A stretch of 64,000 nt of DNA from Bacillota bacterium (GCA_023511485.1 JAIMBH010000001.1:62001-126000); one strand, 5' to 3'; counted from the first letter of the stretch, positions 55,673 through 64,000 are shown. The notes: generated by a model not told the origin, from the sequence alone. Program-made: numbers and translations.

Positions 55673-55705
55673 AGATATCCTTCCTTTCAATTTAGCTGTC
55701 AATGA

Positions 55706-55740
55706 TCAGCTGTCAGCTTACCAACTAAGCTAACAGCTGA
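55706..55740. repeat. Family hairpin upstream of htrA
   Basis: 15-bp arms TCAGCTGTCAGCTTA (55706-55720) and TAAGCTAACAGCTGA (55726-55740) with one G-T pair and a five-base loop. It lies between coaX and the second htrA and is the most compact copy. Confidence 0.75.
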
Positions 55741-55807
55741 GGGCTGATTGCTATTCTAAATCAAAGTTTTAAATTTCTTGCGAATTTCCAGTGAATTTTT
55801 GTGTGTC

Positions 55808-56575
55808 CTATGCTTTGTTTCTCTCGTAAATCCTTTGCAGACCGGTAAGAGTAAGAGTCGGGTCAACAGCGGTTACACGAGTACACTCCGGAGCTATAAG
55901 GCCCGCAAGCCCACCGGTCGCTACGACTTGACCTACCGGGCCCATCTCAAGCTCAAATCGCTCTATGATTCTATCAACCAATCCTCCGGCTCCAATAAGA
56001 ACTCCCGATTGAATGCTTGCACGCGTGTTCTTGCCGATAGCGTTTTTCGGCGGCGCCAAGTCGACTCTGCAGAGCCTAGCAGCACGGGCAAATAAAGCCT
56101 CGGAGGATACCTCAACGCCAGGGGCAATCGCACCGCCCAGGTATTCACCGCGCCCAGTCACCGCGTCAAATGTAGTGGCAGTTCCAAAATCTACGATTAT
56201 TAGCGGACCACCGTAGATCTCAAATCCGGCAACAGCATTGGCAATTCTGTCCGCCCCAACTTCCTGCGGGTTATCATAAAGAATTGGTACCCCTGTGTCA
56301 GTATCGGGGCCTACGACCAGGATATCCTTTTTCAATAAATTAGACGACATATCAATAAGCGACGTGGTAACTGTTGGTACCACCGAAGCTATTGCAAGCG
56401 ACTCTATATCGTTAAGGGCAAAGCCGCCCAATTGAAAAAGGTTTGAAATAGTAAAGGCCAGCTCATCAGCTGTTGCCCTGCGGCTTGTCGCAATCCTCCA
56501 GTCTGCCTTGAGCTGCCTTTCTTCAAAGCAGCCAATTACGGTGTGTGTATTTCCAACGTCTATAACAAGCAACAT
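55808..56575 (-). CDS. coaX: Type III pantothenate kinase
   Basis: 255 residues. ASKHA fold: LVIDVGNTHTVIG with Asp6, then GADRIANAVAGFE, IIVDFGTATTFD and GGAIAPGVEVSSEAL. It phosphorylates pantothenate at the start of coenzyme A synthesis; the CoaX type is not inhibited by CoA and needs a monovalent cation. In mycobacteria and Bacillus coaX also lies between folK and lysS. A good promoter is upstream. Confidence 0.96.
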   Translation of the reverse strand: MLLVIDVGNTHTVIGCFEERQLKADWRIATSRRATADELAFTISNLFQLGGFALNDIESLAIASVVPTVTTSLIDMSSNLLKKDILVVGPDTDTGVPILYDNPQEVGADRIANAVAGFEIYGGPLIIVDFGTATTFDAVTGRGEYLGGAIAPGVEVSSEALFARAARLCRVDLAPPKNAIGKNTRASIQSGVLIGAGGLVDRIIERFELEMGPVGQVVATGGLAGLIAPECTRVTAVDPTLTLTGLQRIYERNKA

Positions 56576-56624
56576 CTGATTCAGTAACCACCCGCCTTCT
56601 TAAAATATCTTTGCAGATAAAGAA

Positions 56625-56653
56625 ATAATATGCTCAATTGCAGGGTATGGCAA
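56625..56653 (-). promoter_or_regulatory. Sigma70-type promoter of coaX
   Basis: Minus strand TTGCCA (56648-56653), 17 bases, TATTAT (56625-56630), about 50 bases before the coaX ATG. Confidence 0.65.
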
Positions 56654-56731
56654 GTGTGTTGAAGCTCTCACGATTCAGCAGTAGTTAAAGTTTTATCAAA
56701 ACGAATAGCCGGGTGAATCTCTCAGCCTAAA

Positions 56732-57349
56732 TTAAAACCCTATCCACGTGACATTTTCATCACTGCGTGCGGTCGGCTCGGGGTCGCTTTCACGATAACC
56801 TATCGGCATTACGGTAACAAGTTCGTGGTCTTTCAAGCCGAGAAAAGCCATTATTTCGGTTTCTACCCATAAGGCCGATGTTAAACAAACTGTTCCTAAG
56901 CCTAAAGACCAGGCCATGAGTTGGATATTTTGGATAACCGCAGCGCACGATATCAGATCTACTTTATGGGCATACTTGTTGATTTTCCTAGGGGTAGTAA
57001 TGAAAATAACAGCAGGTGCCCCTCCGAGATTCTTCGCAAAGTTGGATATGTGCTCCATGCTTATATGCTCAGACATCTCTTTTGGATAAAGCGCCATGAT
57101 ATCAGCCAGATATGCAGGAAATTTGCGGATTATTTTTACTACATCATCCCGCTGTTTACCTGCTACAACAATTATATGCCAAGGTTGGCTATTTAGCGGT
57201 GATGGCGCAGCAATACCAGCCCTAACTACCTTTTCCAGCAACTCCCGAGGCACAGGGTCTGGTAAAAATTTGCGAACTGTGCGCCGCGAAAAAATCGCTT
57301 CCTCGAGCGCCATTGAGGCTCCCTGTATTGTTAAATCATTAAGAGCCAT
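56732..57349 (-). CDS. Nitroreductase-family flavoprotein
   Basis: 205 residues. FMN-binding signatures SRRTVRKFLPDPVP and AAPSPLNSQPWHIIVV at the N-terminus, and LISCAAVIQNIQLMAWSLGLGTVCLT and VMPIGYRESDP in the second half. It belongs to the NAD(P)H-dependent nitroreductase superfamily, whose members reduce nitro compounds, quinones or flavins; the physiological substrate cannot be told. Start ATG with GGGGA six bases upstream. Apparently a single-gene unit. Confidence 0.88.
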   Translation of the reverse strand: MALNDLTIQGASMALEEAIFSRRTVRKFLPDPVPRELLEKVVRAGIAAPSPLNSQPWHIIVVAGKQRDDVVKIIRKFPAYLADIMALYPKEMSEHISMEHISNFAKNLGGAPAVIFITTPRKINKYAHKVDLISCAAVIQNIQLMAWSLGLGTVCLTSALWVETEIMAFLGLKDHELVTVMPIGYRESDPEPTARSDENVTWIGF

Positions 57350-57476
57350 AGTTATCCCCTAAAAACCTTATTAGCACCGGCATTCTACTAGAATATACCA
57401 TACATTGTTAATAAAATAGCATACTTGTGTGGTAAAAATTTTAAACTTGCGCAATTAACTTCACTGAACCAAAAAA

Positions 57477-57890
57477 TCACTCGACAGGGTTAACCGCATA
57501 GGTGGACCTGCAGAAGGATGCAAACCACTCGCATTCGGTGCATATTGCGCAGAATAACCCCCTGTCCACAGCCTCTTTAACTTTTGAACGAAGAAATTGG
57601 GATACGGAAACGGTTCCAGGGGTAATTTTTAGGATTTTCAAAACCTGCCTATCCATATCAAGTACACGCTTTTCTGCCTTTGTGCATGTTGTCCCAATAA
57701 GGTGGGGGCAACATGCACAGATATCGTCTGCACGTTCGGTAATTCTTATAGCCTGAAATGGGGATTTACAGGCTTCTACAATACGGTGCATATTCTGCAC
57801 AAACGCATCGCTATAGCCTCTTCCGGCAAAGGTGTAGATACAGAGAAGATGGTGCCCTCTTAAGTTAATCGGCTTGCTCACCTGTTGCAA
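57477..57890 (-). CDS. DUF1284 cysteine-rich protein, co-transcribed with bioY
   Basis: 137 residues. The N-terminal LRGHHLLCIYTFAGRGYSDAFVQNM is the DUF1284 signature. Two cysteine clusters follow: Cys58, Cys60, Cys61, Cys69 and Cys114, Cys117, Cys120, Cys127, which look able to bind an iron-sulfur cluster or zinc. Function of the family is unknown. The TTG at 57890 overlaps the end of bioY by 26 bases, so the gene is in the BirA-controlled unit; a GTG three codons later is an alternative start. Confidence 0.85.
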   Translation of the reverse strand: MQQVSKPINLRGHHLLCIYTFAGRGYSDAFVQNMHRIVEACKSPFQAIRITERADDICACCPHLIGTTCTKAEKRVLDMDRQVLKILKITPGTVSVSQFLRSKVKEAVDRGLFCAICTECEWFASFCRSTYAVNPVE

Positions 57891-58398
57891 GTCCTACCCC
57901 CCTGGCAACAGCAGCTGCAACAAAAGCTTTTATCATGTCCAAAAGGATAAATGGAGCAGCCCCTAAAAGTATTGCTTGAGAAAGCGCCAGTTTATTAACA
58001 AAGGCAAGCTGCAGGACACCTAAGAGATAGATAATAAATACCCCTGCGACCATGGCTATGGTAAGTCGGAGGGTATTTACCTTACCCTTTGAGATAATGA
58101 AACCAACAATGCACGCTGCAGCTATAAAACCAAAAAGATACCCCCCGGTCGGACCAAAAAGAACGCCCAACCCTGCGGTGCCTCCAGCGAAAACAGGAAG
58201 CCCCACTACTCCCATTAAAACATACACTAGCATACTTAGCGCACCGTAAGCAGGACCGAGAGTAGCCCCGGCTAGGAGCGAGAAAAAAACCTGCAGGGTC
58301 AAGGGAACTTCTGTAAAAGGCAGGCTCACCTTAATAAGAGAAGTTGCAGCAGTAAGTGCAGCTATTAACGCTGCTTTTACCATGGCAGATGTGTTCAA
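57865..58398 (-). CDS. bioY: Biotin transporter substrate-binding subunit BioY
   Basis: 177 residues, six predicted membrane helices. TEVPLTLQVFFSLLAGATLGPAYGALSMLVYVLMGVVGLPVFAGG is the BioY signature. It is the S component of an ECF transporter that imports biotin; no EcfA or EcfT genes are in the window, so it uses shared ones or works alone. TTG start with AAGGAG six bases upstream. It is preceded by a BirA operator and promoter. Confidence 0.95.
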   Translation of the reverse strand: MNTSAMVKAALIAALTAATSLIKVSLPFTEVPLTLQVFFSLLAGATLGPAYGALSMLVYVLMGVVGLPVFAGGTAGLGVLFGPTGGYLFGFIAAACIVGFIISKGKVNTLRLTIAMVAGVFIIYLLGVLQLAFVNKLALSQAILLGAAPFILLDMIKAFVAAAVARGVGLATGEQAD

Positions 58399-58414
58399 AG
58401 TGCTCTCCTTTCTA

Positions 58415-58447
58415 ATTGTAAACCTATTATATATTATGGTTTACAAT
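58415..58447. promoter_or_regulatory. BirA operator (biotin box)
   Basis: Perfect 10-bp inverted repeat ATTGTAAACC (58415-58424) and GGTTTACAAT (58438-58447) with a 13-base AT-only spacer. The arms equal the published bacterial BirA consensus TTGTAAACC/GGTTTACAA; the spacer is slightly shorter than the 14-15 usually given. It overlaps the -10 box of the bioY promoter. Confidence 0.92.
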
Positions 58448-58473
58448 TTTATAGGAGTTGCCCTTTAAGTCAA
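58446..58473 (-). promoter_or_regulatory. Promoter of bioY-DUF1284
   Basis: Minus strand TTGACT (58468-58473, over the birA stop), 16 bases, TAAAAT (58446-58451), overlapped at its end by the BirA operator. Confidence 0.6.
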
Positions 58474-59451
58474 GCGCTTTTTAACAGTGACATCCCCCGC
58501 CGCAAAGGATTTTATACCGCCCTTTGGCAGCTTAATCCGGATAGACCCATAATCGTCAATACCTACAAACTCGCCTTCGACTGCTCCGTAGAGCATGCTA
58601 AGGGAAATATTTTTATGAAGCATCGTGCACCTGCTAATCCAATCCTTTTGGATGCCCTTCCAATCACCATCAAGAAGACGGTTATACCCCTGTTCAAGTT
58701 CAAAAAGCAGGCTGGCAACAAACTCGCGCCTATTTATTTTTCTGCCCAAAGCCTCAGAAAGGGTTGTCGCGTGCTTCCTGCTATCTTGAGGGATTCTGCT
58801 TAAGCTAAAGTTCGCATTAATGCCAAAGCCTATGATTAAGTAATCTATCTTATCTGCCTGTGCAGTTAACTCAAGCAATATCCCGCTGACCTTCTTGCCT
58901 TTTATTAAGATATCGTTTGGCCATTTTATCTCAGGCTTGATCCCAAGGGTCTCAATGGTCTTTGCAGTAGTAACCGCTGCAAGTATAGGAAATCTTGAAG
59001 CCTCAGCTGGCAATATATTGGGGCGCAGAATTACTGAGAGCCAGATGCCGCCCATCGGAGACGACCAGCTACGGTTAAGACGGCCTTTCCCCCGGCTCTG
59101 CTTCTCTGCAACTACAACAGTGCCTTCCTTCTCACCATCTTCCGCCAAAACTTTGGCAACATTATTAGTTGAATCGACAACCGTTTCATGAACAATCCTT
59201 TTGCCGATATATTTTGTTTTAAGAATCGGTATTAGCTCCTCGGGGATGAGTATGTCTGGGGATGATACAAGCCTGTAGCCAAGCCTTGAAACCGCCTCGA
59301 TCTCATATCCTTTTCCCCTTAAGTTGTTGATATGCTTCCAGATAGCTGCGCGAGAAATTGATGATTCACTAGCCAGCTCCTCGCCTGATAAATACCCGTC
59401 GTGTTTCTTAAGCGCTTTTATGATTGCTACTTCAGTCGATTGCTTTTTCAC
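58465..59451 (-). CDS. birA: Bifunctional biotin ligase / biotin repressor
   Basis: 328 residues. N-terminal winged HTH (about 1-62, YLSGEELASESSISRAAIWKHINNLR) for DNA binding, catalytic domain with the biotin/ATP loop SRGKGRLNRSW (119-129) and KWPNDI, and a C-terminal SH3-like domain (about 275-325). It biotinylates carboxylase carrier proteins and, loaded with biotinyl-AMP, represses biotin genes. The operator at 58415-58447 before bioY is its obvious target. GTG start with AGGAGGAG upstream; overlaps dedA by 20 bases. Confidence 0.95.
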   Translation of the reverse strand: MKKQSTEVAIIKALKKHDGYLSGEELASESSISRAAIWKHINNLRGKGYEIEAVSRLGYRLVSSPDILIPEELIPILKTKYIGKRIVHETVVDSTNNVAKVLAEDGEKEGTVVVAEKQSRGKGRLNRSWSSPMGGIWLSVILRPNILPAEASRFPILAAVTTAKTIETLGIKPEIKWPNDILIKGKKVSGILLELTAQADKIDYLIIGFGINANFSLSRIPQDSRKHATTLSEALGRKINRREFVASLLFELEQGYNRLLDGDWKGIQKDWISRCTMLHKNISLSMLYGAVEGEFVGIDDYGSIRIKLPKGGIKSFAAGDVTVKKRLT

Positions 59452-60073
59452 GGCTCCTCCTGACTACGTAGTAGATAACAAATATGATGATTAGTATTAA
59501 GATAAGTATACTAAATCTGCTGAAAAGCTTCTTGATTAGCGGCCAGTTCCGCCCAAAGAAAAACCCCACAAGACCTAACCCAACTGTCCATGTGATAACT
59601 GCGGCAGCAGTGTACGCCAAGAACTTGGGAAAATCCATCTTTGCCGCACCGGCAAGAAGCGGTATAAAAGTACGTAAACCTGCAGCAAATCTTCCGATAA
59701 ACACCGTCTTTGTACCGTGTAAATCGAAGTACTGCTCAGCAGCCTTAATTTTCTCGGGCGATATAAACCTGCCCCAAAAACCCTCACTAAATCGCTCCCC
59801 AACTTTTTCAAGAAGGGGACGCCCTCCTTTCCGGCCTATAAAATAGCCGGCAATATTGCCGGCTATTGCTGCAATAACTGCAGTAGCTATGACATAGAAT
59901 ATATTAAGTTGACTTTGTGCGGCAAAAGCTGCACCAAGAATTAGGACCGTCTCCCCAGGAATCAACAGCCCCAGCAAGAATAGGTTCTCAAGAAACAGCA
60001 CGGCAAAGATTACAAAATAGCCGTAACTGCTAAAGTATCGGATCAGTGTATCTGTGATTGCAGCTTCATTCAT
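59432..60073 (-). CDS. DedA family membrane protein
   Basis: 213 residues from ATG 60073 (a TTG twelve codons earlier is also open). Family motifs: FLENLFLLGLLIPGETVLILG with the conserved Glu and Pro-Gly-Glu, FIGRKGGRPLL, and GRFAAGLRTFIPLLAGAAKMDF. Four to five membrane helices. DedA proteins include lipid flippases such as UptA (undecaprenyl phosphate) and PetA. Which lipid is moved cannot be told from sequence. Confidence 0.88.
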   Translation of the reverse strand: MNEAAITDTLIRYFSSYGYFVIFAVLFLENLFLLGLLIPGETVLILGAAFAAQSQLNIFYVIATAVIAAIAGNIAGYFIGRKGGRPLLEKVGERFSEGFWGRFISPEKIKAAEQYFDLHGTKTVFIGRFAAGLRTFIPLLAGAAKMDFPKFLAYTAAAVITWTVGLGLVGFFFGRNWPLIKKLFSRFSILILILIIIFVIYYVVRRSREKAID

Positions 60074-60205
60074 CTTAGGCTCGCTTTGATCGCAATCCTT
60101 ACGTACCAAGGTTCAAATATACCAGGGTCTTTTGTTGTTAACTTTGGCACCTTGACATATTTAGACCCATGGTCTGTGACACAGCTGCACTGGCAAACTG
60201 CAACA

Positions 60206-61066
60206 CTAGTTAATAATCTCCATTGATATATCCAATGGTTTTGCTGCTTGGGTAATGGCACTGGTTGAGATGCGATCGACTCCAGTTGCGGCAACTTCAG
60301 CTATGTTGGCTAGCGTAATGCCGCCGGATGCCTCCTTGATTGCCTTATCCCCTATTATAGCAACCGATTCCTTCAAGTGCTCAATATCCATATTATCAAG
60401 AAGTATTATGTCGGCCCCGGCGTCAAGGGCAGCCTTAACCTCATCTAAAGTCTCTGCTTCAACTTCAACCTTTAAATCAGGATAAGCTTCTCTTGCTTTT
60501 TTTACTGCCCTTGCTATATCTCCGGCAATTCTAATGTGGTTATCTTTGATAAGAATCTGGTCAAAAAGACCAAAGCGGTGATTGACCGCGCCACCGACCG
60601 ATGTGGCGTATTTCTCCAGCAGCCTTAAGCCCGGCATCGTCTTTCGCGTGTCCAGGAGTTCGACTCCATATTTATCAATTTTTTCTTTAAACATGCGGGT
60701 TTCGGTAGCAATACCGGAGAGATGCTGCAAGAAGTTAAGCGCCACCCTCTCGCCCCCAAGGATGGCCAGTGCGTCCCCTGAAACTTCAGCAATTCTAGTG
60801 CCGGAGCTAACAAAGTCGCCCTCGTTTACCAAAGGCAAAAAAATCGTATTTTTATCTAGGTAACTGAAGACTTTTTCTGCAACCGGCAGTCCTGCTATCA
60901 CACCGGGGCTTTTGGCAAGTATCTCAGACCTTATGCTAACACCGTATCCAATCACAGATTTGGAGGTGGTATCTCCTGCCTCGCCGAAATCTTCCTCAAC
61001 CGCCCGCTTCACTGCAAGCTCCACCTCTTTTTCAAATTCCCGGCTCGTAAAAATATTATCCTGCAA
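60206..61066 (-). CDS. nadC: Nicotinate-nucleotide pyrophosphorylase (quinolinate phosphoribosyltransferase)
   Basis: 286 residues. LLDTRKTMPGLRLLEKYATSVGGAVNHRFGLFDQILIKDNH and the barrel segment VEVEAETLDEVKAALDAGADIILLDNM identify it. It makes nicotinate mononucleotide from quinolinate and PRPP. TTG start with GGAGG six bases upstream; overlaps nadB by 11 bases. Last of nadA-nadB-nadC. Confidence 0.96.
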   Translation of the reverse strand: MQDNIFTSREFEKEVELAVKRAVEEDFGEAGDTTSKSVIGYGVSIRSEILAKSPGVIAGLPVAEKVFSYLDKNTIFLPLVNEGDFVSSGTRIAEVSGDALAILGGERVALNFLQHLSGIATETRMFKEKIDKYGVELLDTRKTMPGLRLLEKYATSVGGAVNHRFGLFDQILIKDNHIRIAGDIARAVKKAREAYPDLKVEVEAETLDEVKAALDAGADIILLDNMDIEHLKESVAIIGDKAIKEASGGITLANIAEVAATGVDRISTSAITQAAKPLDISMEIIN

Positions 61067-62663
61067 GGGCTTCCTCCATAATGCGATGCTCTAAATGGCG
61101 GATCCACATATCGTTTGGTTTGTTATAGTCTTCCCGGAAATGAACCCCGCGCGACTCTTCCCTCCAGAGTGCGGACCTTGCAATCAACCGTGCAACAAGC
61201 AACATGTTCTGCAGCTCAAATCCAGCCGAGTCCGAAAACTCGGTCTGCAATATAGCAGCTTTTTTGTCAAGTTCGGCTATAGCATGTGAGAGACCCTGCT
61301 TGCTGCGAACGACACCGACAAAGCTGGTCATTAGCTGCTGTAACCACCGGCGCTCCTCCTTAATATCTAGATCTACTTCAGGTCTCTTGATCTGGTAGCA
61401 AATGCTTACCTCATTGATAGGGCTTTCCTCTTCTAGCATAAGCTTGCGTGTTATCGTGTCGATAATGCGCTTGCTAAATACCAATCCCTCAAGGAGGGAG
61501 TTGCTTGCCAGGCGGTTTGCACCGTGCACGCCGGTGCATGCCACTTCCCCGGTTGCATACAGCTCTGCAATATCGGTCTGCCCATTTAAGTCGGTTTTTA
61601 CTCCACCTATCGTATAGTGAGCTGCAGGTCGAACCGGAATCAGGTCCTTAGAGATATCAATGCCGGCCTCTAAGCAGTGCCTCCAAATTGTTGGAAACTT
61701 CTCTTTTAAAGTGGTCTTCGGAATATGTGTTGCGTCCAGATACACCGGGCCTTCATTGCATTTTTTCATCGCCTGGATCATCTCGCGAGTCACTATATCC
61801 CTAGGCCCGAGCTCAGCCAACGGATGCCTCCCAATCATAAACCGCTCGCCATTGCAATCCCTTAAATATGCCCCCTCCCCGCGTAAAGCTTCCGTGATAA
61901 GAAAACGCGGCATTGAGTCGTCATCAAGTGCAGTGGGGTGAAACTGTATGAATTCCATATCAAGCAAAGTTGCTCCGGCTCGGTAGGCCATAGCCATTCC
62001 ATCGCCAGTAGAGATCTTTGGATTAGTCGTAACAGAAAATACCTGCCCTGCACCACCAGAGGCTAAAATAACTGCTCTTGCCAAGTGCAGTACAAGCCGG
62101 CCAGACTGCTCATCAAGACAGATTACACCGACACATCGCCCTTTATCCACTACAATATCAAGTGCAAATCTATGCTCAAAAACCTGCACACTTTGCCAGG
62201 CACTAGCTGTCCTTATCAATGTCGCCTCGATCTCGCTTCCAGTTGAGTCTCCCGAATGTAAAACCCGTGCAAGACGATGCCCGCCTTCCCTTGAAAGGCC
62301 GATCTGATTACCATCCCAATCAAAATTGGCTCCAAGCCCGATAAGTTCACCTATGCGATCCGAAGCCTCATTTACAAGAACATCGACCGCATTTTGGTCG
62401 CAAAGCCCGGCTCCGGCTTCCAGAGTATCTTTTAAGTGCAGTCTTGGAGAATCCTCGGGGCTTATTGCAGTTGCCACCCCTCCCTGGGCATACCAGGTTG
62501 CCGTTTCTTTAAGCTCACCCTTTGTGACAAGCGCAACGTCGAATTGCTTAGATATCCCCAATGCAGCAGAAAGACCCGCTACGCCGCTGCCCACAACAAC
62601 GACATCGGTCTTTACTTTATCTAATTTTTCGGAGTTGAAGTTAACTAGGTATCTAGGGATCAT
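61056..62663 (-). CDS. nadB: L-aspartate oxidase
   Basis: 535 residues. FAD-binding VVVGSGVAGLSAAL (about 22-35), ATWYAQGGVA, EFIQFHPTAL, GVHGANRLASNSLLEGLVF and a C-terminal helical domain. It oxidises aspartate to iminoaspartate for quinolinate synthesis. The SD is weak, and a family hairpin lies between it and nadA. Confidence 0.96.
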   Translation of the reverse strand: MIPRYLVNFNSEKLDKVKTDVVVVGSGVAGLSAALGISKQFDVALVTKGELKETATWYAQGGVATAISPEDSPRLHLKDTLEAGAGLCDQNAVDVLVNEASDRIGELIGLGANFDWDGNQIGLSREGGHRLARVLHSGDSTGSEIEATLIRTASAWQSVQVFEHRFALDIVVDKGRCVGVICLDEQSGRLVLHLARAVILASGGAGQVFSVTTNPKISTGDGMAMAYRAGATLLDMEFIQFHPTALDDDSMPRFLITEALRGEGAYLRDCNGERFMIGRHPLAELGPRDIVTREMIQAMKKCNEGPVYLDATHIPKTTLKEKFPTIWRHCLEAGIDISKDLIPVRPAAHYTIGGVKTDLNGQTDIAELYATGEVACTGVHGANRLASNSLLEGLVFSKRIIDTITRKLMLEEESPINEVSICYQIKRPEVDLDIKEERRWLQQLMTSFVGVVRSKQGLSHAIAELDKKAAILQTEFSDSAGFELQNMLLVARLIARSALWREESRGVHFREDYNKPNDMWIRHLEHRIMEEALAG

Positions 62664-62692
62664 TTTCTCAAAACGCCATCAGCCTACAGTTT

Positions 62693-62729
62693 TCAGCTAT
62701 CAGCTTGTCTCATAAAAGCTGATGGCTGA
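62693..62729. repeat. Family hairpin between nadA and nadB
   Basis: 14-bp arms TCAGCTATCAGCTT (62693-62706) and AAGCTGATGGCTGA (62716-62729) with one G-T pair and a nine-base loop. It lies inside the nad operon, so it is more likely a processing or partial-termination element than a full terminator. Confidence 0.75.
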
Positions 62730-62732
62730 TAG

Positions 62733-63647
62733 CTAAACTATTTCCAACATCCTATCTATCGCCAGCTTTGCACGCACTGCTATATCTTCCGGTACTTTTA
62801 TTACATGCTCCATATCCTGCAGGGCGAATAAAACCTTCTCAAGGGTAGTCCTTTTCATATTCGGGCATACCGCACGCTCGTATGCTGGGTAGAATTTCTT
62901 TCCGGGATTTTCTTTTTCAAGCCGGTGAAGTATTCCAACTTCCGTACCGATAATAAACTCCTCGGCATCTGTTTCCCTGCAGTACCGCAGAATCCCTTCA
63001 GTACTGGCTACTGCGTCGGCAAGCTCAACCGTTTCGGTTAAGCACTCTGGGTGAACTACAACTAAAGCCTCTGGGTGCGCTTCTTTCTGCTTCACTACCT
63101 CCGCTGCGGTTATCCTGCGATGTGTCGGACAAAAACCTTTCCAAAGGTGTATCTTCTTTGATGTTTTTGTCGCAGCGTAATAGCCTAGATGCTGGTCCGG
63201 AGTAAAGATAATCTCATCAGAATCGATCGCCTCTACAACTTTTAGCGCATTTGCCGACGTGCAGCAGTAATCGGTCTCAGCCTTTACTTCAGCACTAGAG
63301 TTCACATAGGTTACAACCGGCACTCCAGAGTGCAGTGCTTTGAACTCACGCAGTTGCGCCGCTGTTATCATGTCTGCCATCGGGCAGCCCGCATTTATAT
63401 CAGGTAGAAGAACGGTTTTCTGCGGCGAGAGAATTGCGGCTGTCTCGGCCATGAAATGAACCCCGCAAAAGACAATGATATCGGCATCTGTACTGGCCGC
63501 CTGCTGGCTCAAACGGAGAGAATCGCCGACAAAATCGGCAATATCTTGAACCTCGCCTATCTGGTAATTATGAGCAAGGATTATCGCGTTTTTTTCTTTC
63601 TTAAGCTTAAGAATCTCGTTAATCATATTAAGATCACAGCTATCCAA
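62733..63647 (-). CDS. nadA: Quinolinate synthase
   Basis: 304 residues, the short type. Cys88 (NAGCPMADM), Cys173 (GFCPTH) and Cys261 (AVCPNMK) have the spacing of the three [4Fe-4S] ligands. [20 protein letters not shown] and [11 protein letters not shown] are also typical. It condenses iminoaspartate with dihydroxyacetone phosphate; the cluster is oxygen-sensitive. TTG start with GGAGGT upstream. First gene of the nad operon. Confidence 0.96.
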   Translation of the reverse strand: MDSCDLNMINEILKLKKEKNAIILAHNYQIGEVQDIADFVGDSLRLSQQAASTDADIIVFCGVHFMAETAAILSPQKTVLLPDINAGCPMADMITAAQLREFKALHSGVPVVTYVNSSAEVKAETDYCCTSANALKVVEAIDSDEIIFTPDQHLGYYAATKTSKKIHLWKGFCPTHRRITAAEVVKQKEAHPEALVVVHPECLTETVELADAVASTEGILRYCRETDAEEFIIGTEVGILHRLEKENPGKKFYPAYERAVCPNMKRTTLEKVLFALQDMEHVIKVPEDIAVRAKLAIDRMLEIV

Positions 63648-63671
63648 ACTTAAAAACCTCCGATTTTAATG

Positions 63672-63750
63672 GTTGCTCAGTTGCCAGTTGACAATGCTGC
63701 AGTTAATATTTCTTTCTGCAGCACTACTTCACTAAGTAGCACTGAGCAAC
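63672..63750. repeat. Nested inverted repeats upstream of nadA
   Basis: Outer arms GTTGCTCAGT (63672-63681) and ACTGAGCAAC (63741-63750), inner arms TGCTGCAG (63695-63702) and CTGCAGCA (63716-63723), and a small CTACTT/AAGTAG stem form a cruciform-like structure between folK and nadA. It may be the folK terminator or a control element of nadA. Confidence 0.6.
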
Positions 63751-63760
63751 TCTCAAGATA

Positions 63761-64000
63761 TTATACTGCCCTCAAGTTCAAACTGCCAATTTTCTTAATG
63801 CCCTGCCCTGCGACTTTATCTAGATATGCGCGGATAAAACCGTTGCCGGGCAGCTCAATATCGGGCTCTATCTCAACCAACGGCACCAGAACAAAAGCCC
63901 GATTTAGCATCTCAGGATGCGGGACCTTAAGGTCTTCCTCGTCGATCTGGGCTTCGCTGTAGATTATGATATCGACATCTATTGTTCTGGGTCCCCAATG
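63761..64000 (-). CDS. folK: 2-amino-4-hydroxy-6-hydroxymethyldihydropteridine pyrophosphokinase (5' end missing)
   Basis: The last 79 codons plus stop are in the window; the start lies beyond the right edge. The visible part has HWGPRTIDVDIIIY, KVPHPEMLNRAFVLVPLVEIEPD and LPGNGF, the HPPK substrate-binding and catalytic signature with the two metal-binding aspartates. It pyrophosphorylates hydroxymethyl-dihydropterin in folate synthesis. In mycobacteria and Bacillus folK likewise lies upstream of coaX and lysS. Confidence 0.93.
   Translation of the reverse strand, partial: HWGPRTIDVDIIIYSEAQIDEEDLKVPHPEMLNRAFVLVPLVEIEPDIELPGNGFIRAYLDKVAGQGIKKIGSLNLRAV

Overview
The window is 64 kb of compact bacterial chromosome of moderate G+C. 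All but three genes (a DUF3048 protein, argS and a BlaI-like regulator) are on the minus strand. GTG and TTG starts are frequent, and strong Shine-Dalgarno (SD) sequences often decide the start. No rRNA, tRNA, insertion sequence, phage gene or CRISPR array is visible. The gene content suggests a monoderm, deep-branching Actinomycetota: proton-type F1Fo operon with AtpI and AtpZ, ClpC, DisA, RadA, a PIN/TRAM protein, DUF1385 and DUF3048 proteins, a zinc-type L31 and Rho with a low-complexity insert. The order argS-lysA-hom-thrC-thrB-(...)-rho-rpmE-prfA-prmC-tsaC-(...)-atp operon-murA is, from memory, the mycobacterial order. The right half (folK...coaX...lysS-clpC-radA-disA-yacL-ispD-ispF-gltX-cysS-rlmB-yacP-sigH) matches a block shared by Actinobacteria and Firmicutes. 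The phylum call is inference from memory.

Layout, left to right. 1-685: end of a nucleotide-sugar dehydrogenase. 815-4000: fabZ, DUF3048 protein, murA. 4312-11662: complete ATP synthase operon. 11778-14022: dCMP deaminase, glyA, rpiB. 14218-19818: tsaC, prmC, prfA, DUF1385, rpmE, rho. 19879-26295: a carbon/cyclic-phosphate island (fructose-6-phosphate aldolase/transaldolase, 2-phosphoglycerate kinase, cyclic 2,3-diphosphoglycerate synthetase, metallophosphoesterase, a small membrane protein, glycogen debranching enzyme). 26388-33212: threonine and lysine synthesis plus argS. 33414-36480: BlaI-like regulator, rlmH, HtrA protease, SigH-like sigma factor. 36651-51349: the yacP-to-greA housekeeping block. 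51697-54325: an acyl-ACP-reductase-like protein, a quinate-dehydrogenase-annotated family protein and an HTH regulator with its own operator. 54503-64000: second HtrA, coaX, nitroreductase, a biotin island (DUF1284, bioY, birA) with a clear BirA box, dedA, nadC-nadB-nadA and the 3' part of folK.

The two most interesting gene groups are these. (1) The cyclic 2,3-diphosphoglycerate module sits between thrB and rho inside otherwise conserved actinobacterial gene order. cDPG is known as a thermoprotectant and phosphate store of methanogenic archaea, and here both dedicated enzymes are adjacent to a phosphoesterase. (2) The 51.7-54.3 kb trio pairs a homolog of cyanobacterial acyl-ACP reductase, with the catalytic cysteine kept, with an uncharacterised partner and a regulator.

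The intergenic spaces carry a dispersed family of imperfect hairpins with the core TCAGCTATCAGC/GCTGATAGCTGA (at least ten copies). There are also several isolated long palindromes at promoters of fabZ, sigH, bioY and the HTH regulator. Promoters and terminators are listed only where the hexamers or stem-loops can be read directly.
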